A DNA stretch of 64,000 nt, from assembly GCA_964019165.1 (NCBI GenBank), contig OZ025271.1, positions 3,160,501-3,224,500 of the forward strand, given 5' to 3'. Positions within the stretch are counted from its first letter, which is position 1; each line of letters begins with the position of its first letter. Below are positions 23,500 through 35,200 of the stretch, piece after piece. The stretch is from Mastigias papua (lineage: Eukaryota > Cnidaria > Scyphozoa > Rhizostomeae > Mastigiidae). The notes under the pieces were generated by a model. It saw only the letters and a program-made list of their open reading frames with translations, had not been told where the DNA came from and did no database searches. The position numbers were made by a program, and so were the translations under genes.

Positions 23500-24070
23500 G
23501 TAATGGCTTGAAGAGTATATGCTGAAGGTTTTCACTTCTGACCAGCAGAGGGTGGAAGAGCACTTACACCAGCGCCTGTATCAACAAGAAATTGGGTACC
23601 AGTAGTATGGTCTGTGATATAGAAAAGGCGACTGGTAAATGATGGGCCTGCTGGACTTGTTGCAACCAGTTTTTGGCTGTGGAATTTTTCAACTGTTGAG
23701 CTAGTATTGAAGATATGACAGAGCAAGGCACTTTAATGTGCTGTGCATTTGATTCAAACTTTCGATAATGCCAACAAAGGGGCTGTTTACAGTATTGTCA
23801 GGAGGTGCTCAAACCTCAGCGCTAGCAAAAATGGTAAGGACTGGATCCACGAGAACGGTAACGCTAGCGTGGATGAATGCTGAGCTGATTTATGAAGGCT
23901 GAAGGCTGATTTGTTAGGTTGTTAACTACGTTGCATAGAGCTTCGGTCTCCGTGACTTTGGAGGCGCTGTGAGAAGTGTTGGCAATAGCTGCGATGGAGG
24001 GCTGCAAAGAACCAACTTCAAAAATTCGATCAGCTAGCAAAGGAAGCTCATCAAGGGAAATGTTGTTCAT
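23500..24070 (-). pseudogene. Ty3/Gypsy gag end and aspartic protease (same element)
   Basis: The minus-strand ORF at 23726-23532 reads SRLFYITDHTTGTQFLVDTGAGVSALPPS, a retropepsin with the DTGA active site. Further upstream (24070-23864) MNNISLDELPLLADRI resembles a gag C-terminal segment. The pieces are in the expected gag-PR-RT order for the RT at 22640-23400 but in different frames. The 5' side is cut by the LINE whose tail begins at about 24071. Confidence 0.75.
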
Positions 24071-25095
24071 TCATTCACTCCTTCATTTCATTCATTCATC
24101 TTGATTTATTTCAACAGGGTATAAAATACATTCAGTAATAAATTGACTTACAATTTGCCCTACGTAAAAGAGAATATAACTAACCTAATTTACATTTACA
24201 AGCTAATTAAAATGCTAACATACGAGAAGAGCAAGGAAGGAAAAATGAGAAATATGTCAAAACTGTAAAAGGAAAGGAACTCGTAAGGTATACTTCTAGT
24301 GCCATACATTGTTTTAGATTATCAGCCTCTTTGATCTTTCAGAAACGTTTGTAATTTCGTCTTTAAAGTAGCCAGCGAAGAAGCAGTTTTTATTTCATTG
24401 CTTCACTGATTCCAAACAGCAACTCCTCTATAGGAAAGGCTGCGTTGCCCTTTTTGGGTTTTGCACATTGGAATTCTGAAGCCAGTGATGGTGTTACGTA
24501 AGGTTCTATTACATGATTCGGACCTGCTATGAAACATTGATTGCATGTAAGGAAATGCAAGTCCTTTCAAAACTTTATAAACTGTACAACCATCTCAAAG
24601 TCAATCATCTTTTTGACTGGTAACCGCCCTAGCGCCCTAGCTGTGATACTAGAGGCACTGATTTTCGATGATTGAGATTGTTTGTGACAACATGAGATGC
24701 CTGATTTTCCAACTTTTGCAACTTTTTATAATGGAATCACCTGCACATCCCTAAACAGAGCAGCGATATCATAAATGTAGATCTACTATGCTGTAATATG
24801 CCTTGGGGTAGTATGCAGTGGAAGATATCTCTTAGTATACTTAGACGTTCTTATTTCTTGTGAGACCTTAGCGATAGTTTCATTAATTTACTCTTTCCAA
24901 TTTAATGTCGGATCAATTTTTATCACAAGATATTTGAGTTTGTATGTGAGCCCAGTCATTTCGCCATTTATTTAAAAGAGGGAAAAATTTGTTGAATTGT
25001 CGCTATTTAATCTCCTTAGGTTAGGTTCCCTACCAAAGATCATACTGTGTGCTGTTACATCATTATGAGTCAGATTATCTCCCTGAAGCCTGCTG
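24071..25095 (-). mobile_element. LINE 3' end with (TGAA)n-type tail
   Basis: From about 25090 leftward, decayed frames give DVTAHSMIFG, LTYKLKYLVIKIDPTLNWKE, INETIAKVSQEIRTSKYTKRYLPLHT, LGRLPVKKMIDFEM, and finally MKIKTASSLATLKTKLQTFLKDQ (about 24390-24320). This is the order seen in the last 250 codons of CR1/L2-like LINE ORF2. A UTR follows, and the minus-strand 3' end runs into ATGAATGA-type repeats at 24071-24105, a usual LINE tail. 5'-truncated, with multiple stops. Inserted at the gag portion of the Gypsy element. Confidence 0.75.
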
Positions 25096-25124
25096 AATGC
25101 TGCTCCAATAAAACAGTTACCTCG

Positions 25125-25577
<453 letters not shown>

Positions 25578-25601
25578 CCAAAATTTCTCGATGATATAAG
25601 A

Positions 25602-26007
25602 GTAGATATAAGACGAAAAAATACGACAATGCTTTTAAGTGTGCAATACATGTTTCGGATTGTTCCAATCCATCATCAGTTGCTAAGTACAATGAAAAAC
25701 TTCTTGGTACATAAACAAACCTTAAATCATCAATCGAATTTATTAGTCGAAAAAGGAATCAATGTAGTGAAAACAGGTAAGAACGGTTAAGAAGAATAGC
25801 TAAAAACTTAATGAAAAGTTGTAATGCTGAATCTGCTTATTTAAATCAGGTCTTTCCCATTGGATATGTAACGCTTCTTTAATTTTAAGTTTAAAAGAAG
25901 TGTTTGCAGAATCCAATACTGTAAAACAACTATCGTTACATGCCTCTTTACAAGCAGCTGAACCTTTAAGATGTTTAAAAATATTTGAATTTTTATCAGT
26001 AAATAAA
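25602..26007 (-). repeat. PLE 3' region forming one arm of a 400-bp inverted repeat
   Basis: The last 70 or so codons plus 3' UTR of the PLE occur again, inverted and almost unchanged, at 27438-27846. Differences are few, for example near 25682 versus 27765. Confidence 0.88.
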
Positions 26008-27389
26008 TGCTCTCGCACTCGAGTAGATAAATGTCGGCTTGTTTCACCAATATACACGGAATTACATCCGGCACATTTAAATTTATACACTGCATAAGAG
26101 CGGAGTGTTCTGGGCACATAATCTTTAACCGAGATCAAATTTTTAACCTTAAAGGAAGAAAAAGCTAACTTTATTTTAATACTGTTACAGTATTTATTAA
26201 CAAGCATACGCACTTTACCTTGAGTAAAATTGGAGAGCTTAAGATATGGCAATTTGAAATAAGCAGTGGTAATATCAGTAGATGAAGTTGAAGTTTTAGA
26301 ACTACGAGCATTACCAAGATACGAATTGACTACCCGGCTTATAAGATATTCAGGATATTGATTCTTTTTAAGAACAAAATAAAGTTTTTTAACATCATCA
26401 TTAAATTTGAGAAGAGTATTATTAATTCTGTAGGCTCTATCCACTAAAGTACGAATAAGACCAATCTTATAAGAAAAAGAAGTGAAGCTGAAAAAGTTAG
26501 TGAGTAAACCAGTAAATGTATTTTTGCGATGTAATGACGTTAAGAGACAAGATGGGTCTTTATTATCGACACAGACATCAAGAAAAGACAACCTCTGGTT
26601 AATTTCCTTTTCAATAGTGAATTTGATGTTAGGGTGCTGTGAGTTGAGAAAATCAAAGAATGATAAGGCATCTTGCTCAGTATTGAAAAGACAAAAAGTA
26701 TCATCAACATAACGTCGATAAAGCTGAACAGAAGGACCTTGATACTTATTAAGCCAAATATTTTCATGATGCCCAAGGAATAAATTAGCTAACACAGGGG
26801 CAAGTGGAGAGCCCATAGCAACACCATCTACTTGGTCATAGACCTTACCGTTAAAAAGAAAGTGGGTTTGAGAGGTTGCGATTGAAAAAAGCTTAGTGAG
26901 TTCAGTTATGGAAAGCTTGAGGTTAGGGTTTCCTTCAGCAATATATGAAACAGCAAGATCAATAGACTCTTTAAGAGGAATATTGGTAAATAACCTTTCA
27001 ACATCAAACGAGACCATAAATTTACCAGAAATATCAACACTGTTAAGCTCTTGGACAAAGGAGAAAGAATCAGAAATAGTATATGTATCAGGTAGATGAG
27101 GCTGAAGAAGAGTACACAAATATTGAGCCAATCTATAATTATATGTATTGACAGAAGACACAATAGGCCTAAACGGTGGTACAATAGAAGAGCTAGACTT
27201 GTGCATTTTAGGTAAACCATAAATCCGCGCTGGCTGAGAACCCAATGGATAAATGGTATTATATAAATCCTTATCAATTTTGCCTTTCTTTTTAAGTTCT
27301 CTAAGATAACGTTGTAACTTACCCTCTCTAATTATGGTGGGGTCATTATCAAGTTCTTTAAATTTATGTGTATTATTTATTATGTCCAT
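25800..27389 (-). CDS. Penelope-like reverse transcriptase with GIY-YIG endonuclease
   Basis: An uninterrupted 529-codon frame. RT motifs: GLPKMHK (about residues 58-64), FDVERLFTNIP (128-138, first catalytic Asp), MGSPLAPVLANLFL (192-205) and YVDD (227-230). The C-terminus has the PLE endonuclease: VYKFKCAGC (434-442, with C-x2-C), VYIGET (445-450), then R and EH around 457-461. The RT copies RNA and the GIY-YIG nuclease cuts the target in the nucleus. The frame stays open upstream of the first ATG into DYTKGIM-type sequence, but the usual N-terminal 200 or so residues are absent, so the protein is 5'-truncated. With catalytic motifs intact this is one of the least decayed genes here. Confidence 0.9.
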   Translation of the reverse strand: MDIINNTHKFKELDNDPTIIREGKLQRYLRELKKKGKIDKDLYNTIYPLGSQPARIYGLPKMHKSSSSIVPPFRPIVSSVNTYNYRLAQYLCTLLQPHLPDTYTISDSFSFVQELNSVDISGKFMVSFDVERLFTNIPLKESIDLAVSYIAEGNPNLKLSITELTKLFSIATSQTHFLFNGKVYDQVDGVAMGSPLAPVLANLFLGHHENIWLNKYQGPSVQLYRRYVDDTFCLFNTEQDALSFFDFLNSQHPNIKFTIEKEINQRLSFLDVCVDNKDPSCLLTSLHRKNTFTGLLTNFFSFTSFSYKIGLIRTLVDRAYRINNTLLKFNDDVKKLYFVLKKNQYPEYLISRVVNSYLGNARSSKTSTSSTDITTAYFKLPYLKLSNFTQGKVRMLVNKYCNSIKIKLAFSSFKVKNLISVKDYVPRTLRSYAVYKFKCAGCNSVYIGETSRHLSTRVREHLFTDKNSNIFKHLKGSAACKEACNDSCFTVLDSANTSFKLKIKEALHIQWERPDLNKQIQHYNFSLSF

Positions 27390-27437
27390 AATACCTTTTG
27401 TATAATCAGTTCTATATTGTATAATAGTTGTATAATC

Positions 27438-28267
<830 letters not shown>

Positions 28268-28269
28268 TA

Positions 28270-28333
<64 letters not shown>

Positions 28334-28404
28334 ATTCCTATTCCTTTTCCCTATTCCTATTCCTATTCCCATTCCCATTCCTATTCCTATTCCTATTCCT
28401 ATTC
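28268..28404. repeat. (AT)n followed by an (ATTCCT)n-type hexanucleotide tract
   Basis: AT dinucleotides from about 28270 to 28331, then variants of TATTCC to about 28404. Minus-strand Gly-Ile runs across it are artefacts. Confidence 0.95.
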
Positions 28405-28741
28405 TACTATTACAACAAACATCAACATTGCTATTTAGAACTTTGTTGACAATAACTGGCCCTCCATATAGTAGGGACCACCAGAACTTTGCCATGACTT
28501 TTGTATCTGTTAAAAGACCATTTATTATGATCATCCCTATCGTTCTGCCTATGGTATTGTCAATTGAAATGTGTTTTCGTGAAATATATTGTTTTAATTT
28601 GCGTATAAATAAAAAAATATTAACATGACCAAGCGTGTTTGTTGTACTTTCATTAGCATTGAGACAACCGGCGTTCAATATTTGCTTGTCCTCAGTAGAA
28701 GTTTAAACCTTCGCCATTTTATTCACTTCCATGGAGACATC
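28405..28741. other. Unassigned stretch with one minus-strand ORF
   Basis: The non-repeat part of a minus-strand frame (28678-28415) contains AKFWWSLLYGGPVIVNKVLNS, faintly like the region after a Ty1/Copia integrase core. Too weak to name. Confidence 0.3.
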
Positions 28742-29191
28742 TACTCTTAGGTTCCTAATAACCAGGGGTCATAATAGTAGGGGGGTAAAAAAAGTTTTAA
28801 ATATTTAATAAACCGGGGGTTTTATTAAACGGGGGGTCGGAATGTCGACAAAAAGGCCAATTTCTTTATAAAACACAATTCCATAGAGGATATCTTTTGA
28901 AAACAAGAGAAGCTAATGAGACAGGTTTTTAAAATAGTCCAAGAATAAGAAATATAAGCCAAACACAGCATGAAAATCTATGTATATAAAGTAAGCATCA
29001 AAAATATCTCTGATATATTAATGGAACACACAAAGACAAACAATTTATAAAAGTTGAAAAAACAAAGGACAACCTCATCTGTCAAATATTTGAAAATTAA
29101 TAAACGGAGGGTCCTAATATGGTCCAGGGGGGTCGGAAAAAATCGAAAAATTAATAAGCGTCCTGGGACGTTTGTTAGGAACCTAAGAGTA
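28742..29191. mobile_element. MITE with TACTCTTAGGTTCCTAA ends (450 bp)
   Basis: The left end TACTCTTAGGTTCCTAA is the exact reverse complement of the right end TTAGGAACCTAAGAGTA at 29175-29191. Inside, near both ends, are repeated TTAATAAACGGGGGGTC-like blocks. No coding sequence. The terminal TA may be the target duplication. Confidence 0.85.
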
Positions 29192-29203
29192 TCCGGTGTA
29201 CTC

Positions 29204-30728
29204 CTTTTTTATTTTATAAGCTGCACAAGAGAACAGCAGTGGTATAGGCAATGCTTCAGCTTGGGATAATAGCGATATCATTCATTATTGAACTCTAGTG
29301 TTACCTTTCATCTTACAGAGATTTGCAAGAAACCATTTCGCTTTTAAACAAAATGCATTGTAACAAAATGGTGTTCTATGTACTAGTACATTTTGTATTG
29401 TATTATGTTCCTTTAGCCGTCATGTTGCGTGTGCAAATCTTGCGTTCATGTGGGGTTTTGTTGTGAGTAGTAAACACCCTTTCCGGGCAATGTGTTGCAC
29501 CTGTCAATGTATCTGTCATTTGTTATGTGCTGTGTGATTATTATGTTTTCTGTGAGTAATGGTTTAGAGTTAGTCTTTGGGTTGAGTAGAAAGTGAAAAG
29601 ATCAAGGAGTATTCTGTTTCTGAGCTTGAAGGCTACATTAGGCATAGGCTTCAGGCCTAAGCCTAACATCGCCCCTGGGTATGCCATAGTGCACCAGCAC
29701 CGATTATTATAAACGTTACACATAGAAGGAAGACTATACTCATATTTCAATAATGCTGCAATTATTAACATTATCCAATGGAAATATTTTACTTTTGTTA
29801 GCAGATGCTCTTTATATCTTCATTTACATAAAATGCCAGTAGAAAGTTTACTCTCTATTATCTCATTGCACCCCGAAAAGAGACTTGCATCTAGTTCAAT
29901 CCGTTTACATTTTAGATGCTGTTCAAGAAAACAGAAGTGCAGGAGGTGATGCTGAATTTAGATATGACACCGTTATTGACGTTAACTTAAAACTAAACTT
30001 GCTTCCTTTATATGGAAACTTGCAAGTAAATGTTTCGAGTTCTAATTATAGTCAGAGAAGGAAGACATCTCTACTCTTCTATTACTAAAGTCATCACTAA
30101 TTCCAAGCGTGTTTGTTAGCGTATGATAACAGGTGCTCCTTATTTCCATGGTTTACATAGAATGCTAGTTCAAAGTTACCCCCTCCACCCCACCGAAAGG
30201 AGAAGTATATCTAGTGTGTTGCCTTTTAATTTTAGATAGTGCGCCAGAGCATAGTGATGATGCTAGATTTGAGGAAGATGGCACATTGAAGCGTTTTTGA
30301 AGAACTGTCTGGCCTCCTTTCATACAGAAGCTTGCTAGTAAACAATTTGATTTCAGCTATAATAAGATAATGAAGTCATTACTCGTATTCAGTGATTGCT
30401 ACAATTATTAACAGTAATCAATTCTGCTTGTCTTACTATTTTAGCATTATCATAGTAGGTGCTGTGTATTTCCTTGTTTTACATGGCATGTCAGTAGAAA
30501 GCTAAATCTTAAGTATCTACGTGCGCTGCCATGAAGCAGAACATTTGGCTTATTGTTTTTTCATTTTATAATTTGCATAAGAGAATAGCAGTAGAAAGGC
30601 GAAGCTTGATTTAGGGATGATGGTGCTATTATCCCTTGTTGAAAACTACCCTTGCTATCCATCGTACAGAGATTTGCAAGAAACTTTTCGGCTTTCTGAT
30701 TATAGTCAAAGAAGGAAGACTATGCTCG
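29204..30728 (+). repeat. Diverged tandem modules of about 330 bp with exon-like cores
   Basis: Blocks recur in order: TTTTATTTTATAA.(C/T)TGCA(C/T)AAGAGAA.AGCAGT (29208 and 30553), ACAGAGATTTGCAAGAAAC (29317 and 30667), GGTGCT.(C/T).TATTTCC (30130 and 30457; related at 29805), ACAT.(A/G).ATG(C/T)(C/T)AGT (29825, 30158, 30480), and TATAGTCA(A/G)AGAAGGAAGAC (30047, 30703). Some carry TTTTAG acceptor-like signals before short open stretches (29915 and 30235). They look like repeated, partly decayed exon-intron units, but no protein family was recognised. Confidence 0.55.
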
Positions 30729-31557
30729 TATACTTACTGCAATCATTACTATTACTGATTGTGATTGCATTGTTTTTGTTAGTATTTTACTATTACTGGA
30801 ATCATTACCATTACTGATTGTGATTGTGCTGTTTTTGATAGTATTTTACTGTTACTGCAATGATTACCATTACTGATTGTGATTGTGCTGTTTTTGATAG
30901 TATTTTACTATTCCTGCAATAATTACCATTACTGATTGTGATTGTGCTGTTTTTGATAGTATTTTACTATTACTGGAGTCATTACTATTACTGATTGTGA
31001 TTGTGCTGTTTTTGATAGTATTTTACTATTACTGGAGTCATTACTATTACTGATTGTGATTGTACTGTTTTTGATAGTATTTTACAATTACTGCAATCAT
31101 TACCATTACTGATTGTGATTGTGCTGTTTTTGATAGTATTTTACTATTACTGCAATCATTACCATTACTGATTGTGATTGTGCTGTTTTTGATAGTATTT
31201 TACTATTACTGCAATCATTACCATTACTGATTGTGATTGTGCTGTTTTTGATAGTATTTTACTATTACTGCAATCATTACCATTACTGATTGTGATTGTG
31301 CTGTTTTTGATAGTATTTTACTATTCCTGCAATAATTACCATTACTGATTGTGATTGTGCTGTTTTTGATAGTATTTTACTATAACTGGAGTCATTACTA
31401 TTACTGATTGTGATTGTGCTGTTTTTGATAGTATTTTACTATTACTGAAATCATTACCATTACTGATTGTGATTGTGCTGTTTTTGATAGTATTTTACTA
31501 TTACTGAAATCATTACCATTACTGATTGTGGTTGTGTTGTTTGTCTTAGTATTCAAA
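30729..31557. repeat. 59-bp minisatellite, about 14 copies
   Basis: The unit (roughly TTACTATTACTGCAATCATT, then ACCATTACTGATTGTGATTG, then TGCTGTTTTTGATAGTATTT) repeats head to tail with period 59. Unit boundaries shift by one base per 60-base line. Variants such as GGAGTCATTACTATT and CCTGCAATAATT recur in the same neighbourhoods, pointing to unequal exchange. The first unit grades into the end of the preceding module. Confidence 0.95.
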
Positions 31558-34170
31558 TAATAGATGCTCTGTAGGAAGTCAAGTATGCCCCCTTAGTTTT
31601 CTGAAGTGTTCTTCAATATTGCAATGAAAACTTAAACTTAGGTCTTCTTTTACCCTTTTCATTCATTCCCAGCAGGCTTTCCGCAAATACAAACTCATGC
31701 ACTCTAGTGCAATATTTTTGACATGATATTGTTTCGTCTTCATCACCACTACACAAACATGTTTGGTATTGCTTCTATCCTCTAGCTTATGTATATTATT
31801 ACTTTATCAGCATTGCGTGATATAATGGCAGAAGATGTCCAGTTGACGGCTTTTTAACATAAATTTGAAAGTGAGTGGTATAGGTAGACCAGAGTTTTAG
31901 GGAATGCCTTATCTAAGTTTGAAGAAAGTCCAGCTCTCTAGAGTGTTTTTATGAAGGTCATTGATATGATAATTCTATGAAACATGCTCGTCAACAAGAA
32001 TATACAAAAATGTTACATACTTTGTCGTTTTAAAAGATGTATTAGATATTTTCAGGTTTGGTACATCAGGTGACCTCTTTCTAGATGAATGAAAGAGTAG
32101 ACAATTAAGTTTATCAACATTTAACGGAAGTTTATTTGCAATCAAACACAGATGTAAGTTTGCATTTGCCCTTTAATTAACCCATTTCATCCAAGTACAT
32201 TACATACATACATATATACATACTACTGCATCTTCTTATCACTCTGTTGGTTTTGTGTGATGTGGACTACATATATATTAAGTGGCTATTATCATAGTCA
32301 TTCACTGTTAGGTTTGGAAGAGTCCTAAAAGTCGTCATTGAATGCAGTCGCTATACAGTCACTTCATTTTCTAATTTGTCTAAGTTAGTTCCCCACTCTA
32401 ATTAGCGCCCTCTATGACAAGATGCCGTTTCAATGAGCCCCAGCTTGTTCTTTCTAGACAATACAGTACACCCCCCTGCCAACAGTTTGGAAACGATTGG
32501 GAGGCCAAGATGGCAGAGCAATTGCCAATCAAAAATATTGTAACAAATAACACAATGAATCATTGCGCAATTTTTGTTCGAACCATTTTCACATTTCATC
32601 CCATCCTACAACAAGTACTAATTTTTGAAATGGAAAAATATATTTTTAACAACTATTTTGCTGCATTCGAAAATTCAATATTTTGTCGAATAACCACGTT
32701 TTAGGAGTACAACCTTTACACTTCGAGAAATTTATCATCAAACTTTGTCAATGCACAGTTATGGAATCTCAGGTCATTCTTGAAATGCTCTTGCTAAAAC
32801 TTCTTTATTTCTTGGAGGATTGATTTGCATCTTTCGTTTCAAGAGAAGGAATTCATTTGCAACAATTTTAATATCGGAAAGTTGACTAGGCCACGTGACA
32901 AGTTTTACACTACCAAGGGCAAGAAATATTCTTATTTATCAGGCTGTATGAATGATGCATTACCCTGTTGAAAGGTGTGAATGGGACTTCCAAACATCTC
33001 AACTTCGATTCTATGCATTGCATTACATTATTTTGAGGAATTTCACAATAATAAGACTCATTGACAGAACGTATACAGAGGATACGTTGACCTACTACAT
33101 TATTGCCAATGCACACCCAGAAAATTGCTGAAACAGAGTTGGTAAATATTGGTGGAAAATAATCAGAATTACTGGCTCCACTTGCTTCTCTGCATACTCT
33201 CAACATTTCTCAACATCCAGCCTTTTTGCAAACTAAATCAGAATATGTTTGTTGGTAAGTTTTAAGAAGGTAATAGGACACTGACTCCGCAGCAGTCAGT
33301 TTTGTTTGCAGTTTCGCCTAAGAAATAGCATTTTTTCGTAGTGTTTTGATAGGAACTCTGTTTTCAAGCGAAATTTCCATGCATTTTACCATTTTCAAAC
33401 ATTTACAAATTAAACCCCTTCTGTTTATTTTTTTCATATGAAATTTTACCACGTTTTGTCAGATAAATTAAGTAGCATGAGGTAAAAAGTTGAGTTCATG
33501 TTGGAAAGATATAACGAGTACAGACATAATTTACTTTTGTACTTCATGCCAAAATCACTTTTCTACTTAGGCCTACCGATGACTCATTTCGAAACGTTTG
33601 GTAGGGGAGTGTACATTATATTCATTAGTTTGTTTTTTTACTCGAGCAGTGTATTTGTCTTTGTGATTTTCAAGCTCTCTATCTACTGAAACTGGTAATC
33701 AACAAAAGAGGTAGGGATAGAAAAACTCTAAGAAACTTTCGCCCAAACATAAGCAATAATCTCTCATTACTGACTTTTTCATGTTATGACTGGCATTTTA
33801 TGCATGTCGTGAAAGACTATGAAAAGCTTACAACGTTGCTCTTCTTAGTAGCCTCACACGTTGCCATTTCAAATAAGCTTTTTTGAGTTAAGATTTAAAA
33901 GTCCACAAGTCCTATTTTAGTCACAAAATAAAAGCATTCTTTTGTTACGTGTTAATTGACTAAGCTGAACTGTATAGATGTATGATTGGGCAACTTTTAG
34001 ACTGAATGTACTTTTGGTGCAAAAACTCGTAATGGAAATCGTAATCAATATAGCAACATTTATTGGAAATCTAATAGCATGAGAGAGCCTTGAGAACCTC
34101 ATGGAGATAGAGTTCCAATACAACCCAACAGTTCAAACAGCTCCAACCTTGCATTTCCCTGCAACAATGC
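31558..34170. other. Unassigned stretch
   Basis: Short ORFs only. No recognisable domains, TIRs or long repeats. AT-rich. Confidence 0.4.
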
Positions 34171-34415
34171 AATACACCACTTCGGCTAAACGCGCTAGTA
34201 GGATCGACTGGGCCTAGATTTGGGGTGTTAAAGTAACATATTCTTAGCAGTCGCAACAAGGAATCGTACCAAATCTGTTCACGTACTGCTAAAACTGCGT
34301 AGTAAAGTAACTGATTGTTACATTTTCTCTCGAATATATTTATCCAACTGTTGTTTGTGAACTTCGGAACAGCTTTTATTAAAATTTTTGTAAGCACCTA
34401 GCTTGCAAGCCACAA
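34171..34415 (-). repeat. Dispersed 250-bp repeat, copy 1
   Basis: Read on the minus strand it matches 45496-45749 on the plus strand, from ATTGTGGCTTGCAAG to GAAGTGGTGTATT. A minus-strand frame here (NIFERKCNNQLLYYAVLAV) has a close plus-strand counterpart in the other copy (NIFERKCNNQCLYFAVLAV). Whether this was coding is unclear. Confidence 0.8.
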
Positions 34416-34469
34416 TATTCAATGTAAACTAAGTTGCACTGTTTGGGCCTAGGCCAAGTGATAGATTCC

Positions 34470-35200
34470 GACGTATTGGAGTTGTCTAGAACGAATGCTG
34501 ATGAATTGAAGAGTTTCCTAAGTCTTCATAGATTAAAGAGAGGAGGTGCTAGAGGCTAAAGTGTTTGTTGCTATAAAAATGACGTTCTGTTAATAAAGAG
34601 AGCTGAGGAGGTTGAGCGCGAGATTGTATCAGATTACAAAGCCAAGCCCTTTCGGAATTGCAAATGGCTGGCTGAATGAAGAGAACGGAACTGTATTTTG
34701 GCCTGTTACTCTCTATCCAGATATACATAACTTTTTAGCATTTCATCGAAATGAACTCTCAAGTGATGACATCTCTGATTATAAGGAGTCAAAAGGCTAT
34801 AGCTCTTGCTCTCAGGTTGGCTATCACCATTACATTTTATCCTATTGCTGATGATAGTGAGTATTGTTTTCTTAAGGGTACTTGCAGATCACCGGAGAAA
34901 ATCAATGATACCCTACACAAACTATGGATCTGTTTGGCAAAACGTAATGGTAATATTGTCTCAACACAATGCTCATTCATGACTGGACTGCCTCAAACAT
35001 GTAACCATGTTATAGCAGCTCTATTTAGGATTGAAGGTGAAGGCTATTCATGCACTTCAAAGCCATGCAATTGGCTGCCCAGTAACAGGGCAGTGAAGCC
35101 AATAAAAATAAAATACTTGAAGCTGAATAGCAGCACTTAAGGTGGCACAGTTAGAAAGACAGGTGAACTGAAATCTCTATATACTAAGATCCCTATATGA
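34470..35200 (+). pseudogene. SAP-like plus SWIM zinc-finger protein fragment
   Basis: Early codons give LKSFLSLHRLKRGGARG (about 34510-34555), similar to a SAP helix-loop-helix. Next comes YKAKPFGIANGWLNEENGTVFWPVTLYPDIHNFLAFHR (34635-34750). After frameshifts near 34800, YCFLKGTCRSPEKINDTLHKLWICLAKRNG leads to STQCSFMTGLPQTCNHVIAALFRIE (34970-35040), a SWIM motif in which the second Cys of CxC reads Phe. SCTSKPCNWLP follows. This layout matches SWIM-YqaJ proteins of invertebrate transposons such as that at 12.7-13.8 kb, but the nuclease half is absent and homology stops near 35200. It is a different lineage from the 12.7-kb gene. Confidence 0.7.

Noticed and set aside
28415..28678. Possible Ty1/Copia integrase fragment on the minus strand
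   Set aside because: Only a faint FWW..L.Y resemblance and no catalytic motif; left unassigned.
30729..31557. Array of regular 59-bp units resembling a CRISPR array
   Set aside because: Units are continuous tandem repeats with no unique spacers, in a eukaryotic context; it is a minisatellite.
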